From Amoebidium appalachense (taxonomy: Eukaryota; Ichthyosporea), in assembly GCA_963693365.1 (NCBI GenBank), contig CAVNZM010000010.1, positions 6,944,001 to 7,008,000 on the forward strand: a stretch of DNA of 64,000 bases, in the 5' to 3' direction. Both the position numbers and the translations under genes were made by a program. Under the pieces are notes generated by a model. That model was given only the letters and a program-made list of their open reading frames with translations. It searched no databases and was not told the DNA's origin. Positions 10,131 through 20,229 of this stretch are shown here, in pieces (the stretch's first letter is position 1; every line of letters starts with the position of its first letter).

Positions 10131-11969
10131 ACCGGCCCCCCTGCCCCCGTGCCCGTCCAGCCTGCCGACCCTCATCCTGCCCCTGGCAACGTCACACCCA
10201 TCCGACCCGGCTCCCCCGACAACTTCCACTCGGCCCCGTCCAGCCCGGAGGTTGCCCCCCCTGCACTTCCGAACTTCCAAGTTCCCCCCCCACCGTCTCC
10301 ACCTACCCCGGTTCCTGCACCCCGTCGTTCTGCCCGTCTCCAGGGCAAGGTTGGACTTCAAGCCACCACCACCCTGCCAGTCCCCCCCGGTCCCCCCATC
10401 AACATCGACCAACTACCCAAACTTGTCCGTCAACTCTGTTCCGGACCCAATGGTGATCAGGTCAAGTCAGCCCTGACTGCTGAGTATCAAGCCTTCGTCG
10501 ACAAAGACATCTTTGAACTTGTTGACCCTCCCCCTGGTGCTAACATCGTCGGCTTCAAGTGGATTGTCTCCGAGAAAACTCTCAACTCGGCTGGTGACAC
10601 CAAGATCAAGGCACGTGGTGTTGCTCAAGGCTTCAGTCAGCAATACGGTGTTGACTATGAGTTGATTGAGAGCCCTGTCATCCGTCCGGCTGCTCTCCGT
10701 GCCATCCTAGCTCTGGCCGTTGTTGAAGGTCATGACATACATCAACTCGACGTGTCTACGGCCTTTCTCAACAGCCCACTCACCGAGACCATCTACATGA
10801 AACAACCCCCGGGATTCATCACCATGGCCACACTTGGCAAGGTCTGGAGACTCAAGAAAGCCCTGTACGGCCTCAAGCAAGCCTCCAAGGCTTGGTACGA
10901 CTTCCTCAACGGCATTCTTCTTGCCCATGGCCTGACCCGTACTAAGACCGACCCGTGCATCTACCTCCGGTTCTTCCCCAACAACGATGTGGTACGGGCT
11001 GGTAACTACGTCGATGACTCCACCATCACCAACACCCGGGGTTCTACTGCTGCCAGTGACCTGGCTGCCCACATCAGCAAGATGGCCAGCTGTCGTATGA
11101 GTCCATTTGACCGTATGCTCGGTGTTGATTTTAATCACTCTGATCCCCATCACCTCCACATGCACCAGAGGTCTTACATCATGGATATCATCCACGACTT
11201 CAACCTCACCGATGCCAAGTCCAAGTCTACCCCCATCCCTGCAGGCACCACCGTCTCCCTGGCTGATTGCCCCCCCCAACCGTTCACCGTGCCCTACCGT
11301 GAGTTACTCGGCCGTCTCCTCTGGGTGGCACGGTGCACACGTCCCGACATTGCCTATGCCATCGGCTTCCTTGGTCGGTTCAGCACCAACCCCGGCAAGA
11401 CTCACTGGGACCTTCTCCGTCGTGTGGCCCGGTACCTGCTCGGCACCATTGACCTTGGCATTGACTACAAGTACTCGGCCACCCAGTCCCCCATACTCGA
11501 ATGCTACACGGATGCTGACTTTGCTGGTTGTGCCGACAGCAAGAAGTCTACCACCGGCTACATTATCGTGTTTGCTGGTATGCCCGTCATCTGGTACTCC
11601 AAGCTCCAGCCCATCACGGCCACCAGCACCACTGAAGCTGAGCTGATTGCTCTCAATGCTGGCACCCAAGAAGTTGCTTGGGTCCGTGACCTCTTCAAGG
11701 AACTCGGCTGTCCCATGCTTGCTCCGACTCCGGTGTACTGTGACAACCAGTCGACCATTGCCATCGTCAACTCCACCGGCATCAAGCACCGTACCAAACA
11801 CATTGCCGTCCGGTATCACAACACCAAGGACTACATTGCCAGTGGGGACGTGGTTGTCCACTACGTTGAGTCAGCCCACAACTTAGCTGACATACTCACC
11901 AAACCCCTCCCCGGCCCGAGTCATGTCCACCATCGTGCTCGACTTTGTTTACCGGATATTGTGGATTGA
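10131..11969 (+). CDS. pol: Copia-1 reverse transcriptase and RNase H
   Basis: This is the +1 frame relative to the upstream ORF. RT motifs: RGVAQGFSQQYGVDY, LDVSTAFLNSPL, KALYGLKQASKAWYDF, and the catalytic box YVDD (GNYVDDSTI). RNase H motifs: YTDADFAGCADSKKSTTGY, ATSTTEAELIAL, YCDNQSTIAIV, then the copia C-terminus HNLADILTKPLPGP. The enzymes are complete with all catalytic acids visible. The only defect in the polyprotein is the frame change at 10121-10130. Confidence 0.93.
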   Translation, partial: TGPPAPVPVQPADPHPAPGNVTPIRPGSPDNFHSAPSSPEVAPPALPNFQVPPPPSPPTPVPAPRRSARLQGKVGLQATTTLPVPPGPPINIDQLPKLVRQLCSGPNGDQVKSALTAEYQAFVDKDIFELVDPPPGANIVGFKWIVSEKTLNSAGDTKIKARGVAQGFSQQYGVDYELIESPVIRPAALRAILALAVVEGHDIHQLDVSTAFLNSPLTETIYMKQPPGFITMATLGKVWRLKKALYGLKQASKAWYDFLNGILLAHGLTRTKTDPCIYLRFFPNNDVVRAGNYVDDSTITNTRGSTAASDLAAHISKMASCRMSPFDRMLGVDFNHSDPHHLHMHQRSYIMDIIHDFNLTDAKSKSTPIPAGTTVSLADCPPQPFTVPYRELLGRLLWVARCTRPDIAYAIGFLGRFSTNPGKTHWDLLRRVARYLLGTIDLGIDYKYSATQSPILECYTDADFAGCADSKKSTTGYIIVFAGMPVIWYSKLQPITATSTTEAELIALNAGTQEVAWVRDLFKELGCPMLAPTPVYCDNQSTIAIVNSTGIKHRTKHIAVRYHNTKDYIASGDVVVHYVESAHNLADILTKPLPGPSHVHHRARLCLPDIVD

Positions 11970-12213
11970 CCCGACCTACTTCAAGAGTGATTTTCTCATG
12001 TGTACTACTTACTTTATCAACATCATTATATCATATGTATTGCCTTTGTGGGTATGCCCACTTAGGGTTTATATATAAGGTTTGACCTGTACCATCACTC
12101 TACTCTATCTTTCACTGGTTTAAAACCCAGTTAATCAAACACCGCCTATACACGTTATATATATTCGTTGTTTTTGCCCCGGTTCCTTCCCCCCCCCCCC
12201 CCCCCTCCCCCCC
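11970..12213 (+). other. Copia-1 3' untranslated segment
   Basis: Between the pol stop and the nested miniature element lie AT-rich leader-like sequence and a C run (12189-12213, interrupted once). The non-autonomous copia element at 17336-21154 has a comparable C-rich stretch at the same place. No gene is seen. Confidence 0.6.
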
Positions 12214-12297
12214 TGTTGGAAGTAGAGTCCGCTGTGACTAGGGTCGTCGTGGCGCGCTTGGGCGCTGACCCGTTTTTTACTGCTTTCAGTGTGTTAA

Positions 12298-12489
12298 CTC
12301 CATGACTGAACTCCATGACTGAACTCCATGACTGAACTCCATGACTGAACTCCATGTCTGAACTCCATGACTGAACTCCATGACTGAACTCCATGACTGA
12401 ACTCCATGACTTAACTCCATGACTGAACTCCATGACTGAACTCCATGTCTGAACTCCATGTCTGAACTCCATGACTGAACTCCATGACT
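12298..12489. repeat. 13-bp minisatellite in TRIM 3' LTR
   Basis: Tandem CTCCATGACTGAA with single-base variants (CTCCATGTCTGAA, CTCCATGACTTAA). A second, shorter array of the same unit lies at 13148-13265 in the other LTR. Open frames across it on either strand are by-products of the repeat. Confidence 0.9.
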
Positions 12490-13147
12490 GCACCTGGCAG
12501 AGACGTGGCTTATATACCCGTGGGGCAGCAGTCTGGAATGTAATCCGGATGCCAGGTGCTAATCGGATTGGTTACTTTCATTTAGAGATCTCTGGGACCA
12601 GTGAACCAATCGTTTGCAGTCAAAACACAATTGGCAACATTCCTCAACTATGCAGATGTGCATGTGGTGATCGAGTGTCAGCGTGTGTCTGTGTACACGG
12701 AACCAATTGTAAAGCTAACATACACATATTGTGGAGTGAGCGTAAGTCTGCACTCCAACACCCCTACCCAATTGGAGAAGTGTACACACCACTAGAGAAG
12801 AGAGAGTGAGTGTGGCTGCTTGCAGGGTAGACCGGGGTGTGCATTCCACTGTGGTGCGTGCCCCGCCAATGAAGTGGAATACTTGACGTTGATGTCGCAG
12901 GCTGCTGCGGATGGAGTTTGTGGAAGCGAAAGTCTCTACTTCACGGAAATACGCTCGCGGGTGTAGGGTACAGCCTAGAAGTCGGTTTCTGGGCTCCTCC
13001 GTTCAAGGCGTCGTAGGGGACGTGAAGTTAGAGGCCGCGGTGTCGTGTCTGGGCCCATAACCCTGTTGGAAGTAGAGTCCGCTGTGACTAGGGTCGTCGT
13101 GGCGCGCTTGGGCGCTGACCCGTTTTTTACTGCTTTCAGTGTGTTAA

Positions 13148-13265
13148 CTCCATGACTGAACTCCATGACTTAACTCCATGACTTAACTCCATGTCTGAAC
13201 TCCATGACTGAACTCCATGTCTGAACTCCATGTCTGAACTCCATGACTGAACTCCATGACTGCAC
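13148..13265. repeat. 13-bp minisatellite in TRIM 5' LTR
   Basis: Same unit as 12298-12489 but six copies shorter. Outside the array the two LTRs look identical by eye, so the copy number changed after or during the last transposition. Confidence 0.9.
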
Positions 13266-13532
13266 CTGGCAGAGACGTGGCTTATATACCCGTGGGGCAG
13301 CAGTCTGGAATGTAATCCGGATGCCAGGTGCTAATCGGATTGGTTACTTTCATTTAGAGATCTCTGGGACCAGTGAACCAATCGTTTGCAGTCAAAACAC
13401 AATTGGCAACATTCCTCAACTATGCAGATGTGCATGTGGTGATCGAGTGTCAGCGTGTGTCTGTGTACACGGAACCAATTGTAAAGCTAACATACACATA
13501 TTGTGGAGTGAGCGTAAGTCTGCACTCCAACA

Positions 13533-13743
13533 CCCCCCCCCCTTCCCCCCCCCCCTTCCCCCCCCCCCCCTCTCCCCCCCCCCCCCCCCCTCCCCCCCCC
13601 CCTCTCCTCCCCCCCCCCCCCCCCCCCCCCCCCGGGAAAAGTACACACTTTAATTTTTTTTTTCCGTTTCTGTTCTCAAGTGGGGAGATTTCACTAGTTC
13701 AGTGGGGATATGATAACACAAACTTCAAAGTCTTAAGTGGGGA
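13533..13743 (+). other. Copia-1 C-rich tract and polypurine tract
   Basis: A C/T run (13533-13633) is followed by about 110 bases ending AAGTGGGGA just before the 3' LTR, the likely polypurine primer. Two similar blocks occur upstream (CAAGTGGGGAG near 13678 and CAGTGGGGATAT near 13700). The same 110 bases recur almost unchanged at 20121-20229. Confidence 0.75.
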
Positions 13744-14678
13744 TGTTATAATACGTAGTATTTACATATTGTAAGATCTTCTCAGTTCGTGTTATGTTTT
13801 CATTCATTTACTTAATGAAAAAGATGTGCTCCTTGTACGTAAATTATGACATCGATCTCCAGTGTATTTGAGTACTTGTAATCGTGTTGTGTCGGCTATA
13901 TTCGTGTGTTTAGATATCGATTACAGCAACTGATTATAGGTACACGAGTCTACCCAGTGAGGGAGACACGTGTACATGTTATGTGTACATGAATATCTTC
14001 GGTTATAACTGTGTTTTGCTGTTCGTGTTTTCTGTCCTGCTTTCTTTTCTTTTTCCTCTTTCTTCGTCTTTTCTTTTCTCTTTCTTTCTTCTCTTGTTTC
14101 CTTTCATTTAATTATATTTCTCTCTCACTAATATACGTTGAGTAGATTTATATTACTCGTTATGTTTTGATTGGTAGAAAAACACTTAGGTTACACTTTA
14201 GCTTGTCAGGTATGATTCATAGCTTAGTCAACCACTTTTGTTTTGTGTGTTGCCGTACTATATCCAATCAGTGGACTTAGTCAGAAAATGTCTGAGTCTT
14301 TGTAGCCGATGATAGGTTAGAAACACCACCTCTTTCCTCGTTACTCTTCACCTCTTTTCTTTCTTATAGCTGTGACCTATGGTGTGTGTTCCCGCGTCTC
14401 CGGATCTATCCGGGAAATAATCAGTTAATTATGATTGGTTATTTTAGACATAGATCTGATTTCCGACTGGTCGGAAATCATGTATGGATTTAACTTAAGG
14501 GAATTTCAGGTATTTATTAGCGATCAAAATAAATTGAGTTCAGTCGTGTCTAAACATTGATGTCTGTTGTGTACACTGCTCCGATCGTTCCGTGTTTTGT
14601 TGTTGTGTGTGTCTGTGGTGTTTTCACACTGCACCACTGTGTCTCTGCTTACATCCTAAATACTTATAGAATATAACA
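13744..14678 (+). repeat. Copia-1 3' LTR
   Basis: 935-bp partner of 6564-7499; ends ATAACA, followed by the target duplication GAGCC at 14679-14683. Confidence 0.95.
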
Positions 14679-15895
14679 GAGCCCGGTCATGCTGGGGGGG
14701 CCCACCGTGTGCACCACGGCCCCCCCTTCCCCCCTGCCCCCCTCGGCCTCTCTCACCACCATTTCCACCCCCTCCCTCTACCCTGCCCAGCACCACGAGC
14801 AAGATAAGGGGCAAACCTCTCGGTGAACTGCTGCTGCTGTCCTCCACGTCCACCTCGGCCACGACCGCCGTGTCCACCCCGGTCGCCGCCACGGCCACCC
14901 CGGAAGCCGAAGCCCCCTCGGCCAGAAAAGACGGCCTGGGAGAGCTCGGCAACCTGCTTGACCAACATGGTGAGTGCATCTGGCTGTTCACCCTCTTTTT
15001 TCTCTTTTTCCCCCTTCTGTCCACTCTCCTTCTTTTTCTTGTCTACTTCCATCACCTCCTTTTTATCCCTCTTATTGAACTTCACCTCGTGCATGGCAAG
15101 CAAGTGACGTTTAACATGCAACACCACCTCATCTACATCATCATGCTCCCCAAACATGCGTGCAGTGTCTGTGTTTACAGAGAGAGCCTTACGAGCAAAC
15201 TCGAATTTTTCCCTATCACTCACGTCACCAGCTAACTCACAAAGGTCTTCAAAGACCCGATATTCCCTCTCAAAGAATGCACGAGCTTCTACGGGGGACA
15301 TATCTAAAGTGGGAAAGGTATACTTCCATTCTCTGAGCTGGGCCCGGAAGGTACGGCGCCGGTCGGCCGTCAGGTATCGGCCGACGAGCCGGGCCGTATA
15401 CTCGAGCTCGTTTTCCGGCCGTGTGAAGGCCTCGAGCTCCCCGTCCACGTCGTCGGTGCTGTTCTCGTCCTCGTCGTCGGGGATGAACCGTGCGGCCAGA
15501 CGTTTCTGGCCGAGCGTCCGGGACACCATCTCGTCCCTCCCCTCGTCGTACTGCTGCTCGTAAATACGAGCCGTCACCTGGGGGGCCTGCTCGGCCCGGT
15601 ACGGGTGCTCCTCCATCAGGGTGCATAGGTCGGCCATTGTCTTGTGGTCGATGCACTGCTTTATCATTAAGCACGAGGCCGCCACCGTGGGGGCCTTCTT
15701 TGTGTCTAATACTAGTGTGGGTGTGTTAGCTAGGAGTGTCCTAAGCCACCTAGGTATTTCCGAGTCGTGTTTGAGTGTAAAACTGAAAGCTGTGGTCTGT
15801 CTAACGTCTAGTGTATGAACCTGTGGGACCTGTGTGTGCAGGGAGCTATCCTCCGCTGCCAATGCGTAGAACATGTCTACGTTAAACTTAGCCAT
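14679..15895 (-). CDS. gag: Gypsy Gag, N-terminal and Gly/Arg-rich part
   Basis: The ATG is at 15895. The frame runs 380 codons to a stop at 14753. It is a helical capsid-like region (for example FERTEYRVFEDLCELAGDVS-type helices), then a Lys/Glu-rich segment, then a Gly/Arg-rich tail (GGRGGDRGGHGGRGRGG). At about 14755-14770 a G run changes frame; the alternative frame continues through more Gly/Arg to the copia border, and beyond the insertion into the zinc knuckle. Gag would package element RNA. The helix comment is a general impression, not a domain hit. Confidence 0.8.
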
Positions 15896-16045
15896 TGTGT
15901 GGTGTGTGCCCGAACTCGTGTGGTTGTGTTTATGTTTTTTTTTTTTTTTTTTTTTTCTGTGTGTTTGAGGTGTAGCAACAGCCCAGAAGGAACTGTCACC
16001 GCGTTACCCTAGCGCGAAAAACCGCACTAAAAGAAAGGTGTAGCT

Positions 16046-16762
16046 TGTCGTATCCTAATATATGTGTACTAGAGACGCGGCACTCTACTAAGTGTACACA
16101 CACGAAAAGGAACGAACGTGTACAGAAAAACGGTAAAGTTTATTCAGACCAGGCTCCGACGGGCAAACTTAGATCCGAACGGAATGAGTCTAAGTTACGA
16201 CTGAGGCCATCAAGGCCGTGCCCTACAAGATCATCATCACCTGGCCCCCTACGATGCCACATTCCATTAACATTCCGATCTACTTTTATCGTGCGCCTGC
16301 ACGAGCTAAGTCGATCTGCTCAACTAATATATTTATCCAAGTCTCACCCCTCACCCCTCCCCCTAGTGGCACCGCAGAGTCTAAATCTACATTTCATACT
16401 ATCCTCCCCCCCCCCCTCCCTCCCCCCCTTTCCTCTACATCTACATATATAAATACGTTTGGCAACATATACTATCAAACCTTGCCAATCCTTACAAAAG
16501 GGCTTCTGCCCGAACAATCACATTCCTAAGTCCTCCTACGATCTATCCTACACACTAATTAGAATTCTATTGGACGGCTGTCCCGGCTGACGTGGTCCAA
16601 TGCCCTGCGCCGGCAGAGGCAAGATGCACGCAGCTGTTCAGCTATCTTGAGGCCCCGGACTTGATCTTGATGATCTGTGGACCCGGGCCACCCCCCCCCC
16701 CCCCCCCCCCGATCTCGATCGTAGACTTAGGCTAATCTGCTGAGACGGATTAGTATATGTCA
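16046..16762 (-). repeat. Gypsy 5' LTR
   Basis: Partner of 300-1016, same length of 717 bp. In element sense the LTR is followed by AGCTACACC and a leader containing a 22-base A run (T run at 15937-15958 on plus). The leader does not start with TGG, so ordinary tRNA 3'-end priming is not evident. Confidence 0.95.
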
Positions 16763-16784
16763 GGGGGAGAGGGGGGCCGCATAC

Positions 16785-17125
16785 CTGACATTAGGACGGT
16801 GTCTGTGGCATCCGCCTGCTCCAGCACGGCTGCTGCATCTCCCGGTATCTCTGGCTCCAAAACAACGGGAATGTCCTCTGAGCCCTCCTCATCTGCCAGT
16901 TCCTCTTCAGTCAGGTCGGGAAGCACATCCTCAACCTGTGGCTGGAGCCCAGCTGCAATCAACTTCTCCTCTTCCAGGCCTTGAAGAGTTGCCCTACGCA
17001 GGTCCATGCCGTCCCAACGTCGAACCTTTTTTGCCACCTGACCAAAAAAGGTCGTTACCAAACTGCCCCCCCCCCCCCCCCCCCCCCCCACCACCACCAC
17101 CACCCTTGTTTCACACACACACTGC

Positions 17126-17218
<93 letters not shown>

Positions 17219-17330
17219 AACATACACACACATACACACACAACAGACCGTACACACCGTCACATATGCACACACACAAGACACGGGCACGGACACCTAT
17301 ATATCCACTGACCTGCAGCATGAATGTGGA
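16785..17330 (-). CDS. Plavaka-type transposase, exons 7b and 8
   Basis: This is the continuation beyond the copia insertion. Exon 7 resumes at 17330 and reaches its donor (GTCAGT) at 17313. Counting the 5-bp duplication once, the codons run on without a break across the insertion (ending in STFMLQ). Exon 8 is 17037-16785, phase 0 in and phase 1 out; it starts VAKKVRRWDGMDLRRATLQG and turns acidic. The intron between them (17312-17038) holds a long (GT)n tract and a C run on the sense strand. Exon 8 matches the helical C-terminal region that follows the catalytic core in Plavaka proteins; the match is by general character, not by a diagnostic motif. Confidence 0.75.
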
Positions 17331-17335
17331 GTTCT

Positions 17336-18260
17336 TGTTGTAATACGTAGTATCTACATATGGTAAGATCTTCTCAGTTTGTGTTATGTTTCAGTTCATA
17401 TGCTTAGTGTATATGCCACACTCCTATTATGTAAAATGAAGCATCGATCTCCGACATGCTTGTATACTTGTAATCGTGTTGTATCGGCTCTAATCGTGTA
17501 TTGTAATATCGATTAGAATATTTATATGTGTGTACACGGATCCACCCACTCAGGGAGAGACGTGTACATGTTCGTGTGTACATAAATATCTCTGGTTATA
17601 GTTATGCTATTGCTATCTTGTTTGTTGATCTGTGCTCTCTTTTCCTTCCTCTTTCTCCTTCCTTATTTTCTTTTCTTTCTCTCTTTGTCTTCATGTGTAT
17701 AATCGTATTTCTTTTCTACTAATATATGTTAGGTAGATTTGTGTTACTTAATACGTGTTCATTGGACGGTAACACACTTAGGCTACACTTAGAATAGCAT
17801 GTGTGTTTAGACTTCATTAATTTACTTTAGTTTTCATGTGTTGCCGGGCTTTAACCAATCATCAAGGTTAAGTGTGATATGTCTGAGTCTTTGCAGTATG
17901 TCATAGGTTAGAACTTCCTTGATGATGACACAAGTTGACCTTAACTAGTGTCTGTGTCCTATCGTGTGCGTCTCCGCGTACCGGATCTCTCTGAAAGCAA
18001 TTGGTTCTTAGTGATTGGTTTCTATTAGAGATAGATCTGATTTCCGACTGGTCGGAAATCATGTATGGATTGGACTTAGAGGAATTTCAGGTATTTATTC
18101 GAAGATCAGAATAAATTCAGTTCAGTCGTGTCTAAACATTGATGTCTGTTGTGTACACTGCTCCGATCGTTCCGTGTTTTGTTGTTGTGTGTGTCTGTGG
18201 TGTTTTCACACTGCACCACTGTGTCTCTGCTTACATCCCAAATACTTATAAAATTTAACA
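17336..18260 (+). repeat. Copia-2 5' LTR
   Basis: 925 bp; related to the copia-1 LTR (both start TGTTnTAATACGTAGTAT) but clearly diverged along its length, so a sister family. Confidence 0.95.
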
Positions 18261-18286
18261 GGTTATGGGCCCAGATGCACGCTCCC
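18261..18286 (+). other. Copia-2 primer binding site (initiator tRNA-Met half)
   Basis: GGTTATGGGCCCAG directly after the LTR is a 14-base complement of the anticodon arm of eukaryotic initiator tRNA-Met. After three bases comes GCACGCTCCC, which resembles the complement of the next part of that tRNA toward its 5' side. This is the priming mode known from Drosophila copia, where a 5' tRNA fragment is used. Confidence 0.85.
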
Positions 18287-19143
18287 TACACACACCTAGA
18301 CCTAGCGATCGTTAAATTCCTGGTACACATCATAGCTGTGGTCAGCTCCTCATGCATCTTGAGGCTGTGTACATCCATCCCCGGCGTCCGTCCGTAACCG
18401 GTCCCACGTGACTCCCCTTGACAAGATCTGACTCATCTTGACAAGAGCTTTTGTCACGCCTTGACACCCGTGACATCCTCGCAAGTTCAAATTCCAGCTT
18501 GCACTCCTTCCAGCTCCGTCCTGGTTTCTCTCCGTCACGCCAAACCGTCCTCCACCCTTGGTTCTGCAATCGCGCTCCAAGTTCCTTGACACTTCACCGA
18601 CGTGGTCTCAACCGCGCCGCCCTGTCTACCCAGGCCTGAGGATCCTGCATCGAAATCCCATTCCATCCGATTTCGAACCCCGTCGACCCGCATTCGAATA
18701 TAATTTCACACCCCGTCTGCGTTCCAATCGACGATAATTTGACACCCCGTCTCGATCCGACTTGACCATCATCCATCAAGTCCATCTGAAGTATCCAAAT
18801 TCGGTACTTCTTTCCAGTCTACCGTGTTCCACCCCGTCCAAGCCCTTTGTGCTTCCCTCCTCCCTAGGAGTCCCGACCCTGAGTCCCTCCAGAACCGTTT
18901 ACCGTGTCCAACCCGCTTCCTTCCAGGATTTCCAACCCTGTTTTCGGCCATGTCTCCCCTTACCGTGCCGTCACTGTCAATGGCCCCCTCACATTCCATT
19001 GATCTGCCCTGCATTCCGGCAGCAGTTTCCCCCCATCACGTGGCCAACCTCGTCGAGATCCCAGCTACCACCAGCTCTGCACGGGCAACAGTTCCCCCTG
19101 CAGCTGTTTCCCCCCATTACCACCCGACCCCGGCCAGCAAGAC

Positions 19144-19557
19144 ATGCTGCCAGGTCCCGTCGTTCCCATCCACGTTTCCAGCCAGCTTGCTGTGCTGCCT
19201 TCCCCCGTTTCCAAAGCCCCTGCATCCGACCCAGTTAACCTCCTCCGTCCGGAATTACCTGCACTTGACCCTGCCTCCGTCGTGCCTCATCCCAACCCAA
19301 ATTCCGTGAAGACCTACCCCCCTCCCTGTTCGGGCTTTCCCAGTCACCCCGAGCAGCAAGCACCCTCGACGCCCCCTCCAGCGAATTCCAAACTACGACA
19401 AGTCTACTCCTCCTTGGTCATCAATCCCTCCACCGGTCGCCCCACCACGTGTGGCTACCCACGACACACCGCATCCAAATGCCGTGACCCCCGTTGTCCT
19501 GTCTACCGTTTGCGTCCTCGATACCCCCCATCCCCTATCCTCCCCCCCCCAGCCTGA
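19144..19557 (+). pseudogene. Copia-2 Gag remnant with degenerate zinc knuckle
   Basis: A Pro-rich frame ending with TTCGYPRHTASKCRDPRC (about 19443-19500). Copia-1 has CSYC...HTIIDCPEPKC at the equivalent place; here the second Cys of the knuckle is replaced by Pro. The upstream 18300-19140 has several overlapping Pro/Ser-rich frames but no clear start or capsid motif, so I call it a remnant. Confidence 0.5.
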
Positions 19558-19684
19558 GCGGGGATGTTGTCGTCAACTATGTCGAGTCTGCCAACAACTT
19601 GGCTGACATCCTCACCAAGCCTCTGCCAGGTCCCAGCCACGTCACTCACCGTGACCGGCTCTGTGTGCCCGACCTTGTGCAGTG
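19557..19684 (+). pseudogene. Copia-2 RNase H C-terminal remnant
   Basis: The frame reads SGDVVVNYVESANNLADILT and then KPLPGPSHVTHRDRLCVPDL before a stop at 19683. It aligns with the last residues of copia-1 pol with few changes. This shows that copia-2 arose by internal deletion of a complete element. Confidence 0.85.
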
Positions 19685-20120
19685 ATCATCGTGTGGTCTT
19701 CTACTACACCTGGGGCCCTGGACAGCAGCTTCCTCTACACTGCTTCCCAGTTGGAACGTCTACTACTACGATTCTGTATATGTATTTTTTTTTTTTGCCT
19801 TAAGTGGGGTTTGTCCACTTTAAGGGTTCATCGATTAGCACAACACATATACACCTGAGGCTAGCCACCTTTGCGAATACTGGCCGACTCCCAGTCCCAC
19901 TGAGTCACAACACATAGGTTAATGTTTCCACGGCTGGCTCCCGTTAATATATATATTATACCTTCACCTGCATATTTTTTTTTTTTCCTTGGTTGTTTTC
20001 CTTCCTTTGCTGTTGTTCCCCCCCCCCCCCCCCCCCCTCCCCCCTTCCCCCCCTCCCCCCCCTTCTCCCCCCCCCCCCCTTCTCCCCCCCCCCCCCCTTC
20101 CCCCCCCCCCCCCCCCCCCC

Positions 20121-20229
20121 CGGAAAAGTACACACTTTAATTTTTTTTTCCGTTTCTGTTCTCAAGTGGGGAGATTTCACTAGTTCAGTGGGGATATGAT
20201 AACACAAACTTCAAAGTCTTAAGTGGGGA
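20121..20229 (+). repeat. Copia 3' terminal segment with polypurine tract
   Basis: Almost identical to 13634-13743 of copia-1, ending TTAAGTGGGGA before the LTR. Its conservation, when the LTRs have diverged, points to a function in plus-strand priming or packaging. Confidence 0.75.

Larger units (their letters stand above)
12214..13532 (-). mobile_element. TRIM: miniature LTR retroelement without coding sequence
   Basis: Two direct repeats at 12214-12760 (547 bp) and 13064-13532 (469 bp) bound a 303-bp interior. Each repeat reads TGTTGGA...TCCAACA, so it has LTR-type TG/CA ends and 7-bp inverted termini. In minus sense the 5' LTR (13532-13064) is followed at once by GGGTTATGGGCCCAG (13063-13049), a perfect 15-base complement of the initiator tRNA-Met anticodon arm. 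A purine tract GGGTAGGGG (12769-12761) precedes the 3' LTR. Flanks are CCCCC on both sides, inside a C run. No ORF is worth calling. It must be mobilised in trans, presumably by copia-type enzymes. The LTR lengths differ by exactly six 13-bp repeat units. Confidence 0.85.
6564..14678 (+). mobile_element. Full-length Ty1/copia LTR retrotransposon (copia-1)
   Basis: LTRs lie at 6564-7499 and 13744-14678, both TGTTAT...ATAACA. A perfect 5-bp target duplication GAGCC flanks the element (6559-6563 and 14679-14683). By eye the LTRs differ by a single 1-nt indel, so the insertion is very young. The internal order is gag, protease, integrase, RT, RNase H, which defines copia. It lies in gypsy gag in the opposite orientation. 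Its 3' region is itself interrupted by a miniature LTR element (12214-13532). The pol frame is intact apart from one shift in a run of ten C. Confidence 0.95.
300..16762 (-). mobile_element. Ty3/gypsy chromovirus-type LTR retrotransposon, interrupted
   Basis: The coding strand is minus. Two 717-bp LTRs bound the element (16046-16762 is 5', 300-1016 is 3'), each TG...CA in element sense. Order in element sense: gag, protease, reverse transcriptase, RNase H, integrase, chromodomain, polypurine tract. That order defines gypsy and the terminal chromodomain a chromovirus. The putative target duplication is GGGGG (295-299 and 16763-16767), but it lies in a G run and is not independent proof. By eye the LTRs differ by about three substitutions plus homopolymer length changes, so the insertion is recent. 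Even so, the coding region has several frame changes. A copia element (6564-14678) interrupts gag. No primer binding site complementary to a tRNA 3' end was recognised next to the 5' LTR. Confidence 0.93.

Noticed and set aside
12155-12493. 112-codon minus-strand ORF with a repeating Trp/Ser/Met/Glu pattern
   Set aside because: It is only the 13-bp minisatellite of the TRIM LTR translated; no start context and no domain.
12298-13265. Regular short repeats resembling a CRISPR array
   Set aside because: Units are contiguous without spacers, the host is eukaryotic, and they lie inside LTRs.
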